From: Geoalkalibacter subterraneus
GTDB taxonomy: Bacteria > Desulfobacterota > Desulfuromonadia > Desulfuromonadales > Geoalkalibacteraceae
Length of the DNA: 64,000 nucleotides
Assembly: GCF_000827125.1 (NCBI RefSeq)
Contig: NZ_CP010311.1
Coordinates: forward strand, 3,183,001 to 3,247,000
Reading direction: 5' to 3'
In this document: one piece after another, positions 24,987 to 33,286 of the stretch
Position numbering within the stretch: position 1 is the stretch's first letter
How the letters are laid out: each line of letters starts with the position of its first letter
Program-made: the position numbers and the translations under genes
The notes under the pieces: generated by a model
What the model saw: the letters and a program-made list of their open reading frames with translations, nothing else
Told to the model about the DNA's origin: nothing
Databases searched by the model: none

Positions 24987-26564
24987 TCAATTTTCCTTGA
25001 GCCAGGTCTTGATCACCTGCGCCGGGGTCGCCTTTCCGTTAAGCACTTCGCGGCGCATGGCCCGCATGGGATCCTTGCCTTTGGCTCCAGGCAGCATAGG
25101 AGTTTCATCCTCCATTTCCGACTCAAGCTCTTCGACGGTCTTGTAATGCTCGACCATCTGCGCCTCTTCCTTGATCGAGCGCACCATGGGGCGTATCAGC
25201 AGGAAGTAGAGCAGCGCTCCACCCAGAGCCAGCAGGGCGTATTTGATCAGCGGCCAGTACTGCCAGAGCAGATCGATGGGGCCGGTCTCCTCCACGGGGA
25301 CGTCGATCATGCCGTTCTCGAAGGGCATCGAAACCACCTCGATCTGGTCGCCGCGTTCCAGGTCAAGTCCCAGGGCGCTGGCCACCATGTTGCGGATCGA
25401 GTTGAGATCGTTGTCATTGCGGGGAACCGTGGCAGGCCCTTCGGCAGCCGGCGGGGCCGGTTTTTCACCGACCAGTACAGCGACAGACAAATTCTTGACA
25501 CCGCCGACGGCCCCGACCGTGCGACTGATGACCTTGCTGATTTCGTAATTGACGGTCTCTTCACTGCGGCTGGAGTTGTTGCCGCCGCCAAACCCCATCT
25601 CGCCGCCATCGAGGTTGGCTTTGACGCCGGGGACGCCGCCCACAGCCGCCGAATCACTCTGTTCTTCGGTCACCTGTTCACTGCGCACGGCGGAACGGTC
25701 GGGGTCAAAAATCTCTTCGGTCTTTTCCACCTGAGAAAAATCGAGCTCGGCGGTGATTTTCACCATGGAACCGCCGGGGCCCAGGGCACGGTCCAGCAGC
25801 GCCTGCGCGCGCTCTTCCAGGCGCCTTTCCACCTGTTGCTGATAATCGAGCATCCCCGGCGTCATGGGGCCGTTGAACCCTTCGTCGCGTCGCTGGGTCA
25901 GGGTGCGGCCGCTGGAATCGATGACGGTGACGTTTTCGGGATTCATCCCTTCAATACTGCTCGCCACCAGGTGCACAATCCCTTGAACCTGGTTGTCGCT
26001 GGGAGTACGCCCTGCTGCCAGCCTCAAAATGACTGAAGCGCTGGCTTCTTTCTGCTGTTCGCGAAACAGGCGCTTTTCCGGCAAAGCCAGGTGCACCCGC
26101 GCCCCTTCCACCAGGGAGAGGTTGGAAATGGTACGCGCCAGCTCGCCCTGCAGTGCACGCTGATAGTTAACCTTCTGGGCAAAGTCGGTCATGCCGAAGC
26201 TCTGCTTGTCGAAAAGCTCAAACCCGATGCCGCCGCCCTGGGGAATCCCTGAAGCGGCCAGCTCAAGACGGACTTCATACACCTTATCGGCGGGCATGTA
26301 GATGGATTTGCCGTTATCCTCAATACGGTAGGGCAGATTGTTCTCCTTGAGCCACCCCACCACCGCCCCTGCATCACTCGGATCGAGGTTGGAGTAAAGC
26401 AGGCGGTAATCGGCATCGCGCGCCGACCAGATCAGCACCCCGAACAGCACCAGGCTCAGCAGTCCCACGCCGAGAAAGCTCAGCTTGCGCTTGAGCGGCC
26501 ACTGCTGAATGACTTCAAGCAGGTTTTTCGGCGGTTGTGGTTTCTTTTTTTCTTCTTCGGCCAT
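24987..26564 (-). CDS. fliF: Flagellar MS-ring protein FliF
   Basis: FliF forms the MS ring and is the base of assembly. The 525-residue product has two membrane helices (about 32-52 and about 425-447). The first YscJ-like periplasmic domain carries YRLLYSNLDPSDAGAVVGWL, and later come ARTISNLSLVEGARVHLALP and SVILRLAAGRTPSDNQVQGI. The cytoplasmic FliG-binding tail is AMRREVLNGKATPAQVIKTW. All parts are present and the length is normal. Confidence 0.97.
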   Translation of the reverse strand: MAEEEKKKPQPPKNLLEVIQQWPLKRKLSFLGVGLLSLVLFGVLIWSARDADYRLLYSNLDPSDAGAVVGWLKENNLPYRIEDNGKSIYMPADKVYEVRLELAASGIPQGGGIGFELFDKQSFGMTDFAQKVNYQRALQGELARTISNLSLVEGARVHLALPEKRLFREQQKEASASVILRLAAGRTPSDNQVQGIVHLVASSIEGMNPENVTVIDSSGRTLTQRRDEGFNGPMTPGMLDYQQQVERRLEERAQALLDRALGPGGSMVKITAELDFSQVEKTEEIFDPDRSAVRSEQVTEEQSDSAAVGGVPGVKANLDGGEMGFGGGNNSSRSEETVNYEISKVISRTVGAVGGVKNLSVAVLVGEKPAPPAAEGPATVPRNDNDLNSIRNMVASALGLDLERGDQIEVVSMPFENGMIDVPVEETGPIDLLWQYWPLIKYALLALGGALLYFLLIRPMVRSIKEEAQMVEHYKTVEELESEMEDETPMLPGAKGKDPMRAMRREVLNGKATPAQVIKTWLKEN

Positions 26565-26632
26565 CGGCCAGATACCTCATGTCAAAAATGTGGGATCGCT
26601 TCGCGCGCTAGACTGTCGGACGGTGGTCCTCA

Positions 26633-26929
26633 TTACACCTGCATGCGCATGACTTCCTGGTAGGCGTCGGTGACCTTGTTGCGCATCTGCACCATCAACC
26701 GCAGGGAGATGTCGGCCTGCTCCATCGAGATCATCACCTCGTGAAGGTTCTTGGCCTGGCCGGTATGCAGACGCTCCACCTGCCGGTCCGCCTCGACCTG
26801 GGCGTTATTGACCTTCTGCATGGTGTCCTTGAGCATTTCGCCGAAGCCGGGGCCGCTGTTTTTCTGCGGCTCAAGGGCGGGCTGGTTGAGATTCCTGAGA
26901 TGGGTCAGCAGTGTGATGTCGTTGGGCAT
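26633..26929 (-). CDS. fliE: Flagellar hook-basal body adaptor FliE
   Basis: FliE joins the MS ring to the rod. The 98-residue protein has the family core FGEMLKDTMQKVNNAQVEAD, then LHTGQAKNLHEVMISMEQAD and SLRLMVQMRNKVTDAYQEVM, ending MRMQV. The length is normal. It follows flgC by 7 bp. Confidence 0.96.
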   Translation of the reverse strand: MPNDITLLTHLRNLNQPALEPQKNSGPGFGEMLKDTMQKVNNAQVEADRQVERLHTGQAKNLHEVMISMEQADISLRLMVQMRNKVTDAYQEVMRMQV

Positions 26930-26936
26930 AATGGGA

Positions 26937-27368
26937 TCACTTTCCTATTTCAAGGGCCTTGAGCGCCATGCGCTTGGCCGATTGCACCACGGTGACGTTG
27001 GCTTCGTAGGCACTGGTCGCCGACATCATATCGACGATCTCGTCCATCACGTTGATGTTGGGCATGGCCACATACCCCTGCGGATCGGCGTCGGGGTGGG
27101 CGGGGTCATAGACCATGCGGGGCGCCCGCTCGTCTGCGCTGATGCGCTGCACCTGCACCCCCTGAACCGCCCCCTTGAGGTTGCTGTCCAGTTGTTTTTC
27201 AAAAGCCGTGCCTACCGGACGGAAAACCACATTTTTCTTTTTATAGGGTCCGCCTTCCGGGGTGCTGGTCGTCTCCACATTGGCCAGGTTCGAGCTGATG
27301 GTATTGAGTCGCATCCGCTGTGCCTTGAGGGCGGAGGCGCCGACTTTCATGCTGGTAAAGATATCCAT
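26937..27368 (-). CDS. flgC: Flagellar proximal rod protein FlgC
   Basis: FlgC is a proximal rod subunit. The 143-residue product starts MDIFTSMKVGASALKAQRMR and has NTISSNLANVETTSTPEGGP with the typical YKKKNVVFRP. It ends with MPNINVMDEIVDMMSATSAY and the C-terminal rod helix. It is 13 bp after flgB and just upstream of fliE, the usual order. Confidence 0.97.
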   Translation of the reverse strand: MDIFTSMKVGASALKAQRMRLNTISSNLANVETTSTPEGGPYKKKNVVFRPVGTAFEKQLDSNLKGAVQGVQVQRISADERAPRMVYDPAHPDADPQGYVAMPNINVMDEIVDMMSATSAYEANVTVVQSAKRMALKALEIGK

Positions 27369-27381
27369 GGCCTGCTCCTCC

Positions 27382-27792
27382 TTAACGGCCGTCCTGGGCC
27401 GCGTACTTGAGAAGGCCCATCTTTTTGTTGAGCATCTGCGCTGCGGCCTCGAAGAGAATCTGGTTTTCCGCCAGTCCGATCATCTCCTGGTCGAGATTGA
27501 CATTGTTGCCGTCACCCAGACCCGAGCGGTCGGGGGTGCGCATCACTTTGCCCTGCACCTGGTCGAGGCCGCCGCCCACCGGCAGATGCTGCGGGTGCGT
27601 GGTGGCCATCCCCTGGCCATCGCGGCCCACCGCGCCGGCCAGCGCATCCTCGAACTGCAGACGCGCCGGTGCGTATCCCGGGGTCTGGGCATTGGCGATA
27701 TTGGAGGCAATGACATCCTGGTTCTGCTGGCGCAGATCCATGACCTTCTGCAGCAATTGACCCGTTTTGTCGAAAATTCCCAGTGTCGACAT
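27382..27792 (-). CDS. flgB: Flagellar proximal rod protein FlgB
   Basis: FlgB is the first rod subunit above FliE. From the ATG at 27792 (AAAGGAG 7 bp upstream; the frame reaches 27828) it has 136 residues. These include VMDLRQQNQDVIASNIANAQ, TPGYAPARLQFEDAL and the C-terminal NVNLDQEMIGLAENQILFEA. The length is normal. It is the first rod gene of the flgB-flgC-fliE-fliF series and lies about 70 bp after the TPR gene. Confidence 0.96.
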   Translation of the reverse strand: MSTLGIFDKTGQLLQKVMDLRQQNQDVIASNIANAQTPGYAPARLQFEDALAGAVGRDGQGMATTHPQHLPVGGGLDQVQGKVMRTPDRSGLGDGNNVNLDQEMIGLAENQILFEAAAQMLNKKMGLLKYAAQDGR

Positions 27793-27859
27793 ATAAAAAC
27801 TCCTTTGACCGGAAAAACCGACACGCATTTTGATCCCACCGTGTGTCGATATTTTGACT

Positions 27860-30292
27860 TTAAAGGGAGAGTGACATCAGTTCGAGCATCTCCCGTGCCA
27901 TCTTTTGCCACTGCTCACTATTGGCCTCATCGACCAGTCGCTGAAAAAGGTTAAGCGCCTGCTCTTTGCGTCCCTGCTGCTGCATGATCTGCCCGATTCG
28001 ATACAGGGCCTGGTCGGCGGTCTCCTCCACGGCAACAAGCTGTTGGAAATAGGGCAGCGCTTCCCCGGGACGGTTGGACCGCAGCAGCGATTCGGCCAGC
28101 AGCAGCAGATCCCCCGCATCATCTTCAAGATCGAGTTCCGGGGCCAGACGCATAAGAGCGCTGGCCGCATCCTCATAACGGTTGACCTCAAAGCAGAGGC
28201 GACCGGCCCACAGATCAAGTTCGGGAGAGGCGGGGCGACCGGTGGCAGAGAGGAGGTCGGCGGCCTGCTCCCGGCGATTCAGTTCCATCAGCGCCCGGGC
28301 TTCGAAAAGCAGAACCGAAGCGCGATCCTCTCCTTCGGGATATTCCCGGGCGTACTGCCGGGCGTATTCGACTGCCAGACCGTGCTGGCCGCTGAGAAAG
28401 AGAATTCGCACCAGCGGAAGATACAAACCCCGCTCGCGCCCCGGCACCCGGTTGTTGTCCAGCATGAAGAGGTAGACGCGAGAGGCGCGCTGCAAAAGAG
28501 CCATGTCGCCATAGGCGCCCGCCAACCGTTCCAGAAAATCCCAGCTGATGCGACGATCAAGCAGAATCCGCCGGTGGCGCTCCACCATCACCAGAGCCTG
28601 CAGATAGTCTTCGTCGGCAATCATGTCCTCAATGACCCCGGGCAGGATCTCGCCCAGCAGCGCTTCGGCATGGGGACGCAGATCTCCACTGAAATGGTTG
28701 CGGACAAAATCTTCCAGCACCGTCACGCAGCGCCTGTGATCGCGATTGAGGTACAGAGCCAGGGCCTGCTTAAAGCGCGCCTCTTCCCGCAGGGCCCGCT
28801 CGGAGAGATTCTCCGCATGGTGGCCGTAATCCATCACCGCCCAGGCCAGCACTTTTTCGCCGCCGTCGAGCACCGCCAGATCAATCTGGCGCACGGCAGC
28901 ACGCTGCCCGCCTCGACTTTCGGGAAAAGCCACCAGGATCCGGTCAAGCAGGCGGCGTGCCCCTTCGATATCGTCCCGCCGCAAAGCAGCCTGCACCTGG
29001 GCAAAATAAGCGAGCCCTTCATCCGGATGACCGCTGATCAGCTGCGCCAGTCGGGCGTAGGCCTCCTCGGCTTTCAGGTAAGCACCGCCGCGGTAAAGAG
29101 CCCGGGCGAAATGCTCCAGTGCATTCGGGTCACGCAAAGGGCCATACTGCTCCTCCATCTCCGCAAAAATTTCTGCAGCCTCTTTATTACGTTCCAATCC
29201 GGACAAACTGCAGGCATACCCGAGGCGCCGCAGAGCATCTGTCGTTCCGCTCAGATTGAACGAAGACAGGGTTTCATGGGCCTGATCATATTTACCCTGC
29301 GCCAGAAGCAATTCTCCCCGCAACAACAACAGGCGCGGGAGAAGAAAATCGTCTGTCTCGATCTGAGACAACGCCTGCTCCACCTCGTAAAGCCCCAGAT
29401 AGGGGTCGCCATTGACGGCATGGCAGTAGCCGGCAAGATAGCGCGCTCTCAGGCGTTGTGCGCTGTCCGGGTAGTTTTCCACGAAGCGGCGCAGGGTGGC
29501 GCCGGCTGCTTTGGGGCGACCATCGCGCAGCAGGGCCTCGGCATAAAACACCAGGAAAGCCTCGCGCACCGCACCTTCAAGAGGTTTATCCAGCAGCGTC
29601 GCGGCACTCTGGCGCGCCTTCGCCCAATCCCCTGCGTCCGCCTCTGCTCGCGCCTCATTTAATGCAGGCGGCAGAGCCTTGTCGTCCACCCCGGCGGGCA
29701 ACTGCACCAGGGGCATGGACGGCAAGGAAAATCGTGGCGCCAGCTCGAAGGAAAAAGGCGTCTCCCATTCCTTGAAAAACCTTCGCCAATCTTCACTGTA
29801 GGGCGAACCGGTCGATTTGGTCACCGTCGCGCCGTCCGCCCCAGCCTGAGAAAAGCCCGTAGTCTGGTCGACAATGGCAAGACGCTGCCCCCTCCCCCGT
29901 TCCGACCAGTCGACATGCAGCTGGACCTGCCCTTGGCCTGAATCATACCGGACCCGGGCATCGGTTGGCGGACGGCGAAACAGAAAGGACACCATCAGAC
30001 CTTCGCGCCGGCTGATCAGTAGAGTGCGAATGAGACTTTCATCTTCGGGCAACTGGCGGAAGCCAGCGGCCACTTCAGTGCCTGCAAGCATCACATCGAC
30101 TCGCTGCCCCGAAACAACAACCTCTGGTCGAACCGGCCCGGAAAGATCCATAAAGATGCGGGCCTGCTGGCGGCTCTGCTCTTTCTGCATCCCCCTCAGC
30201 ATGACCTCTTGCGCAGCTGCCGTGACAGGCAGCATAGTCAACCAGATCAACAGCCAGATCAGAACTCGAAATTGTTTTTTCAAAAAATCCAC
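27860..30292 (-). CDS. Exported TPR-repeat protein upstream of flgB
   Basis: A large (about 810 residues) exported protein with an N-terminal signal peptide (RVLIWLLIWLTMLPVTAAAQ). An AMIN-like beta domain follows (about 30-130: QQARIFMDLSGPVRPEVVVS, then GFRQLPEDESLIRTLLIS). From about residue 215 to the end there are many tetratricopeptide-type repeats, such as LRRFVENYPDSAQRLRARYL, AYARLAQLISGHPDEGLAYF and LPYFQQLVAVEETADQALYR. Function is unknown; a periplasmic scaffold for rod or motor assembly is plausible from its place at the head of the flgB operon. The frame opens at GTG 30328. The GTG at 30292 and the TTG at 30283 both give a better signal peptide and follow AAGG or GGGGGTGG. Confidence 0.82.
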   Translation of the reverse strand: MDFLKKQFRVLIWLLIWLTMLPVTAAAQEVMLRGMQKEQSRQQARIFMDLSGPVRPEVVVSGQRVDVMLAGTEVAAGFRQLPEDESLIRTLLISRREGLMVSFLFRRPPTDARVRYDSGQGQVQLHVDWSERGRGQRLAIVDQTTGFSQAGADGATVTKSTGSPYSEDWRRFFKEWETPFSFELAPRFSLPSMPLVQLPAGVDDKALPPALNEARAEADAGDWAKARQSAATLLDKPLEGAVREAFLVFYAEALLRDGRPKAAGATLRRFVENYPDSAQRLRARYLAGYCHAVNGDPYLGLYEVEQALSQIETDDFLLPRLLLLRGELLLAQGKYDQAHETLSSFNLSGTTDALRRLGYACSLSGLERNKEAAEIFAEMEEQYGPLRDPNALEHFARALYRGGAYLKAEEAYARLAQLISGHPDEGLAYFAQVQAALRRDDIEGARRLLDRILVAFPESRGGQRAAVRQIDLAVLDGGEKVLAWAVMDYGHHAENLSERALREEARFKQALALYLNRDHRRCVTVLEDFVRNHFSGDLRPHAEALLGEILPGVIEDMIADEDYLQALVMVERHRRILLDRRISWDFLERLAGAYGDMALLQRASRVYLFMLDNNRVPGRERGLYLPLVRILFLSGQHGLAVEYARQYAREYPEGEDRASVLLFEARALMELNRREQAADLLSATGRPASPELDLWAGRLCFEVNRYEDAASALMRLAPELDLEDDAGDLLLLAESLLRSNRPGEALPYFQQLVAVEETADQALYRIGQIMQQQGRKEQALNLFQRLVDEANSEQWQKMAREMLELMSLSL

Positions 30293-30399
30293 CCCCGAAC
30301 ACCTTCTCGCTAAAGAAATCCTTTTCACTTTTCATGATGCAGTGATCGCCAACCCGCCCTCAGAATCGACGGAAGCGAGTCAGCTGGGAAAGAATTAAA

Positions 30400-30415
30400 A
30401 GCGAATTCCATGCCA
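30400..30415 (-). promoter_or_regulatory. Sigma-54 promoter upstream of the TPR-flgB operon
   Basis: The minus strand reads TGGCATGGAATTCGCT: GG and GC have the exact -24/-12 spacing, with TGGCAT and TCGCT as near-consensus blocks. It lies about 110 bp upstream of the TPR gene start. A second, weaker candidate (TGGCTGTCAAAATGCC) is at 30448-30463. No other gene lies between it and the flgB operon. Confidence 0.65.
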
Positions 30416-30520
30416 ACCCATAATCAAGAAAAAAACCGCCACCTGTCGGCATTTTGACAGCCACCAGGATCGGAATTTTGAATCCGTGTGGAGTGACGGG
30501 TGAAGAGAAAGGGCAGGTTT

Positions 30521-30569
30521 TCACTGGCAGATCTGCTCCTCACGCCTCACACCTCACACCTCACCTCCC
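30521..30569. other. CTCACAC-type short repeat in the flagellar/chemotaxis divergent gap
   Basis: The 465-bp divergent region 30293-30757 holds, from left to right, the sigma-54 candidates, a short CTCAC-rich run (CCTCACACCTCACACCTCAC near 30545-30565), an AT-rich inverted repeat and a GC-hairpin leader of cheA. Nothing coding is visible. Confidence 0.4.
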
Positions 30570-30631
30570 CTATTGGCCCGTTTTCTGCTTTCATCGACGT
30601 GCATAGCACATGACAGCATTGTAAAAAATAG

Positions 30632-30651
30632 TAATTAGGTATTGCTAATTA
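30632..30651. promoter_or_regulatory. AT-rich inverted repeat before cheA (possible operator)
   Basis: TAATTAG and CTAATTA form a perfect 7-bp inverted repeat around a six-base spacer. They sit in a locally AT-rich stretch of an otherwise GC-rich genome, about 110 bp upstream of cheA. This could be a regulator site or promoter region for the chemotaxis operon; the binding protein is unknown. Confidence 0.4.
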
Positions 30652-30697
30652 TAAAAAATTTTATTAACCTGAAGCCGCAACCTTTCGAATCTCTGCC

Positions 30698-30739
30698 GGG
30701 GCAAGGCCCCTTCAACCCGTCGGCGCCTGCGCGCCGACG
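30698..30739 (+). promoter_or_regulatory. Two GC hairpins in the cheA leader
   Basis: GGGGC/GCCCC (30698-30710, 3-nt loop) and a perfect 9-bp stem CGTCGGCGC/GCGCCGACG with loop CTGC (30718-30739) lie directly before the AAGGAAG ribosome-binding site (30745-30751) and the ATG of cheA. No T run follows, so this is not a terminator. A role in translation or mRNA stability is inference. Confidence 0.5.
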
Positions 30740-30757
30740 TATGCAAGGAAGCCGCAC

Positions 30758-33217
30758 ATGAGCAACATAAGCGACGATCAGATTGAAATTCTCCAGGAGT
30801 TTGTCACCGAAAGCCGGGACATGATCGAACAGCTCGAACCGACCATTATCGAGTTGGGGCAGAGCTGCCACGACGCCCAGTGCTGGGAAACCCTTGGATG
30901 CCCGCAAACCGACTGCGCGCGCCATGGAAAGCAGATGCAATACCCTTGCTGGCTGCAGATGGGGAATATCGGCGATGGCAACGGCAGCTGCATCTACACC
31001 GAATCGAAACAGGACTGTCTGCAGTGCCGGGTGTTCCAGATGATCAACGGCGACGGCCCCACCATGAACGCCATCTTCCGCCTGTTTCATTCCATGAAGG
31101 GCAGCGCCGGGTTTCTGGAACTCAACCACATTACCCGCGCGGCTCATACGGCGGAAAATCTGCTGGACCTGATCCGCAACGGCGGCGTGCGCATGGAAGC
31201 AGAGCATGTCAACCTGCTGTGCTCCGCCTGCGATTTCGCCAAGGACGCTCTCGACTTCGTCGATGCCAATTTCTCCGACGAGGGGATGGCCGAAGACGCC
31301 GAGAAAATCTCGTCGCGCCTTGAAGCCGCAATCAGCGAAGCGAAACAAAGCGCCGCCGAACAACCAGGTGCCTGTCCCCCGGCTCCTCAACAGGAAGCGC
31401 CCCCCGCTGATACGCAGGAGGCGCAAGACGAGGAAGTCCTCGATTTCGAACTCAACATCACCCCCGAAATGCTGGAGAAGTTCGTCCAGGAAGCGGATGA
31501 ACTGCTGCAGAACGCCGAGCAGGATCTGCTCAAATGGGAGGAGATCCGCGACAATCCTGATATCATCGGCGCCCTGTTCCGCAACATTCACAGCTTCAAG
31601 GGCAACTGCGGCTTTTTCGGCTTCGCCGAGATGGAGCGACTCTCGCACCAGATGGAGACCATTCTCGATGCGGTCAAATCCGGCCGGGATTTCGGCTCCA
31701 AGCCCGGCGATCTGATGCTCAACCTGATCGACGTGCTGCGCGACGCCATCGACGATCTGCAGAAAGGGGGCGCAGGCAGCGTTGCCGACCTCGAGCGCCA
31801 CCTGGAGGAGCTGGGCGCCATTCTGGAAAGCGGCATCGACCTGGAAACACCCGAGCGCAAAGAGGAACCTGCCGAAGAAACCCCACCGGCGCCGCCCGAG
31901 CCGAGCGGCACAGCACCGCCGGCGGAGGAGAAAAAAACGCCCGAAGCAGCAAAACCTGCGGCAAAGCCCGCCCCGGAAGCGAAAGCCCAGCCCCAGCAGG
32001 CCAAGCCGCCGGCCAAGGCCCAGGCGCCGGCGCGGCGCCAGGACATCCGCGTCGACCTGGAAAAGCTCGACAACCTGATCAACCTCATCGGCGAGATCGT
32101 CATCGCCGAGAACATGCTGATCCGCAATCCCGATCTCGACGGGCTTGAGCTGGAGAACTTCCAGAAAGCCGGCCAGCACATGAGCAAGCTGGTGCGCGAG
32201 CTTCAGGAGATGGCGATGGTGCTGCGCATGATCCCGGTTTCGGGCCTGTTCCGGCGCATGATTCGCCTGGTGCACGACATCTCGCTCAAAGCCGGCAAGA
32301 AAGTGGAACTCAAACTCTCCGGCGAAGAGACCGAGATGGACAAGACGGTCATCGAGACCATCACCGATCCGCTGGTGCACATCCTGCGCAATTCCTGCGA
32401 TCACGGTATTGAGCCGCCGGAAGAACGCCTCAAGCTGGGCAAGCCGGAAAAAGGCGTGGTGCGCCTGTCAGCCTGCCATGAAGAGGGCGAGGTGTGGATC
32501 ACCATCGAGGACGACGGACGCGGACTCGATCGGGACAAACTTCTGGCCAAGGCGATCAGTAAAGGCCTGGTGGAGGGCGACGGCTCCGACATGTCGGACA
32601 GGGCGATCTACAACCTGATTTTCGCCCCCGGCTTTTCTACCGCCGACAAGATCACCGACATCTCCGGCCGCGGCGTCGGCATGGACGTGGTGCGCCAGAA
32701 CCTGGACAAAATCAAGGGACGGGTCGAGGTCAACAGCAAGCCCGGCAAAGGCACGCGCATCAATCTGCGCATCCCGCTGACGCTGGCCATCATCGACGGC
32801 ATGCTGGTGCGCACCGGACAGACCAAGGCGATTCTGCCGACGCTGGCGATCTGCGAAGCGTTCAGGCCACGGGGAGATGCCCTGACCATTACCCCGGATG
32901 GCGACACCCTGATCCGGGTGAGGGAGAGCTTCTACCCCGTACTTCGCCTTTACGAAGTTCTGGGCAAGCAGCCCGATTCGGAACAGATCACAGATGGCAT
33001 CCTGATCACCCTGGAGAACCAGGACAACCGCCTGTGCCTGCTGGTGGATGAAATTCTCGGCCAGCAGCAGACGGTCATCAAGGGTCTTTCCGACTACATC
33101 GGCTCGGTACGCGCCGTTTCGGGCTGCACCATCATGGGCAACGGCGAAGTCTGCCTGATTCTCGATGTAGGCAGTCTTATGGAGATCAGTCACGGCGAAA
33201 GTCTGGCCGGGGCCTGA
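30758..33217 (+). CDS. cheA: Chemotaxis histidine kinase CheA with cysteine-rich insert and two HPt domains
   Basis: CheA phosphorylates CheY and CheB on cue from chemoreceptors. The 819-residue protein has a first HPt domain (phospho-site His at about 111, FHSMKGSAGFL). Its helices are interrupted at residues 37-90 by eight cysteines, including two CW pairs (C42-W43, C64-W65) and a final CxxC (87-90). A second HPt follows (His about 277, NIHSFKGNCGFFGF), then a Pro/Ala/Glu linker (about 365-425) and a dimerisation domain. Next come the ATPase (N box ILRNSCDHGIEPPEERL, G boxes DDGRGLD and SGRGVGMDVV) and a CheW-like C-terminus. It is first in a che operon on the plus strand. The insert may bind metal or sense redox state; that is inference. 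Confidence 0.95.
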   Translation: MSNISDDQIEILQEFVTESRDMIEQLEPTIIELGQSCHDAQCWETLGCPQTDCARHGKQMQYPCWLQMGNIGDGNGSCIYTESKQDCLQCRVFQMINGDGPTMNAIFRLFHSMKGSAGFLELNHITRAAHTAENLLDLIRNGGVRMEAEHVNLLCSACDFAKDALDFVDANFSDEGMAEDAEKISSRLEAAISEAKQSAAEQPGACPPAPQQEAPPADTQEAQDEEVLDFELNITPEMLEKFVQEADELLQNAEQDLLKWEEIRDNPDIIGALFRNIHSFKGNCGFFGFAEMERLSHQMETILDAVKSGRDFGSKPGDLMLNLIDVLRDAIDDLQKGGAGSVADLERHLEELGAILESGIDLETPERKEEPAEETPPAPPEPSGTAPPAEEKKTPEAAKPAAKPAPEAKAQPQQAKPPAKAQAPARRQDIRVDLEKLDNLINLIGEIVIAENMLIRNPDLDGLELENFQKAGQHMSKLVRELQEMAMVLRMIPVSGLFRRMIRLVHDISLKAGKKVELKLSGEETEMDKTVIETITDPLVHILRNSCDHGIEPPEERLKLGKPEKGVVRLSACHEEGEVWITIEDDGRGLDRDKLLAKAISKGLVEGDGSDMSDRAIYNLIFAPGFSTADKITDISGRGVGMDVVRQNLDKIKGRVEVNSKPGKGTRINLRIPLTLAIIDGMLVRTGQTKAILPTLAICEAFRPRGDALTITPDGDTLIRVRESFYPVLRLYEVLGKQPDSEQITDGILITLENQDNRLCLLVDEILGQQQTVIKGLSDYIGSVRAVSGCTIMGNGEVCLILDVGSLMEISHGESLAGA

Positions 33218-33286
33218 AAGCAGACGTCGGACATGTAGCTGCGGCAACTTGAGGTTCTCCTCTTTATCAATAAAGTCCGGAAATCA

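Noticed and set aside
30635-32404. Long open frame (589 codons) on the minus strand opposite cheA
   Set aside because: It mirrors the CheA coding frame, has no ribosome-binding site or family resemblance, and CheA motifs are unambiguous on the plus strand.
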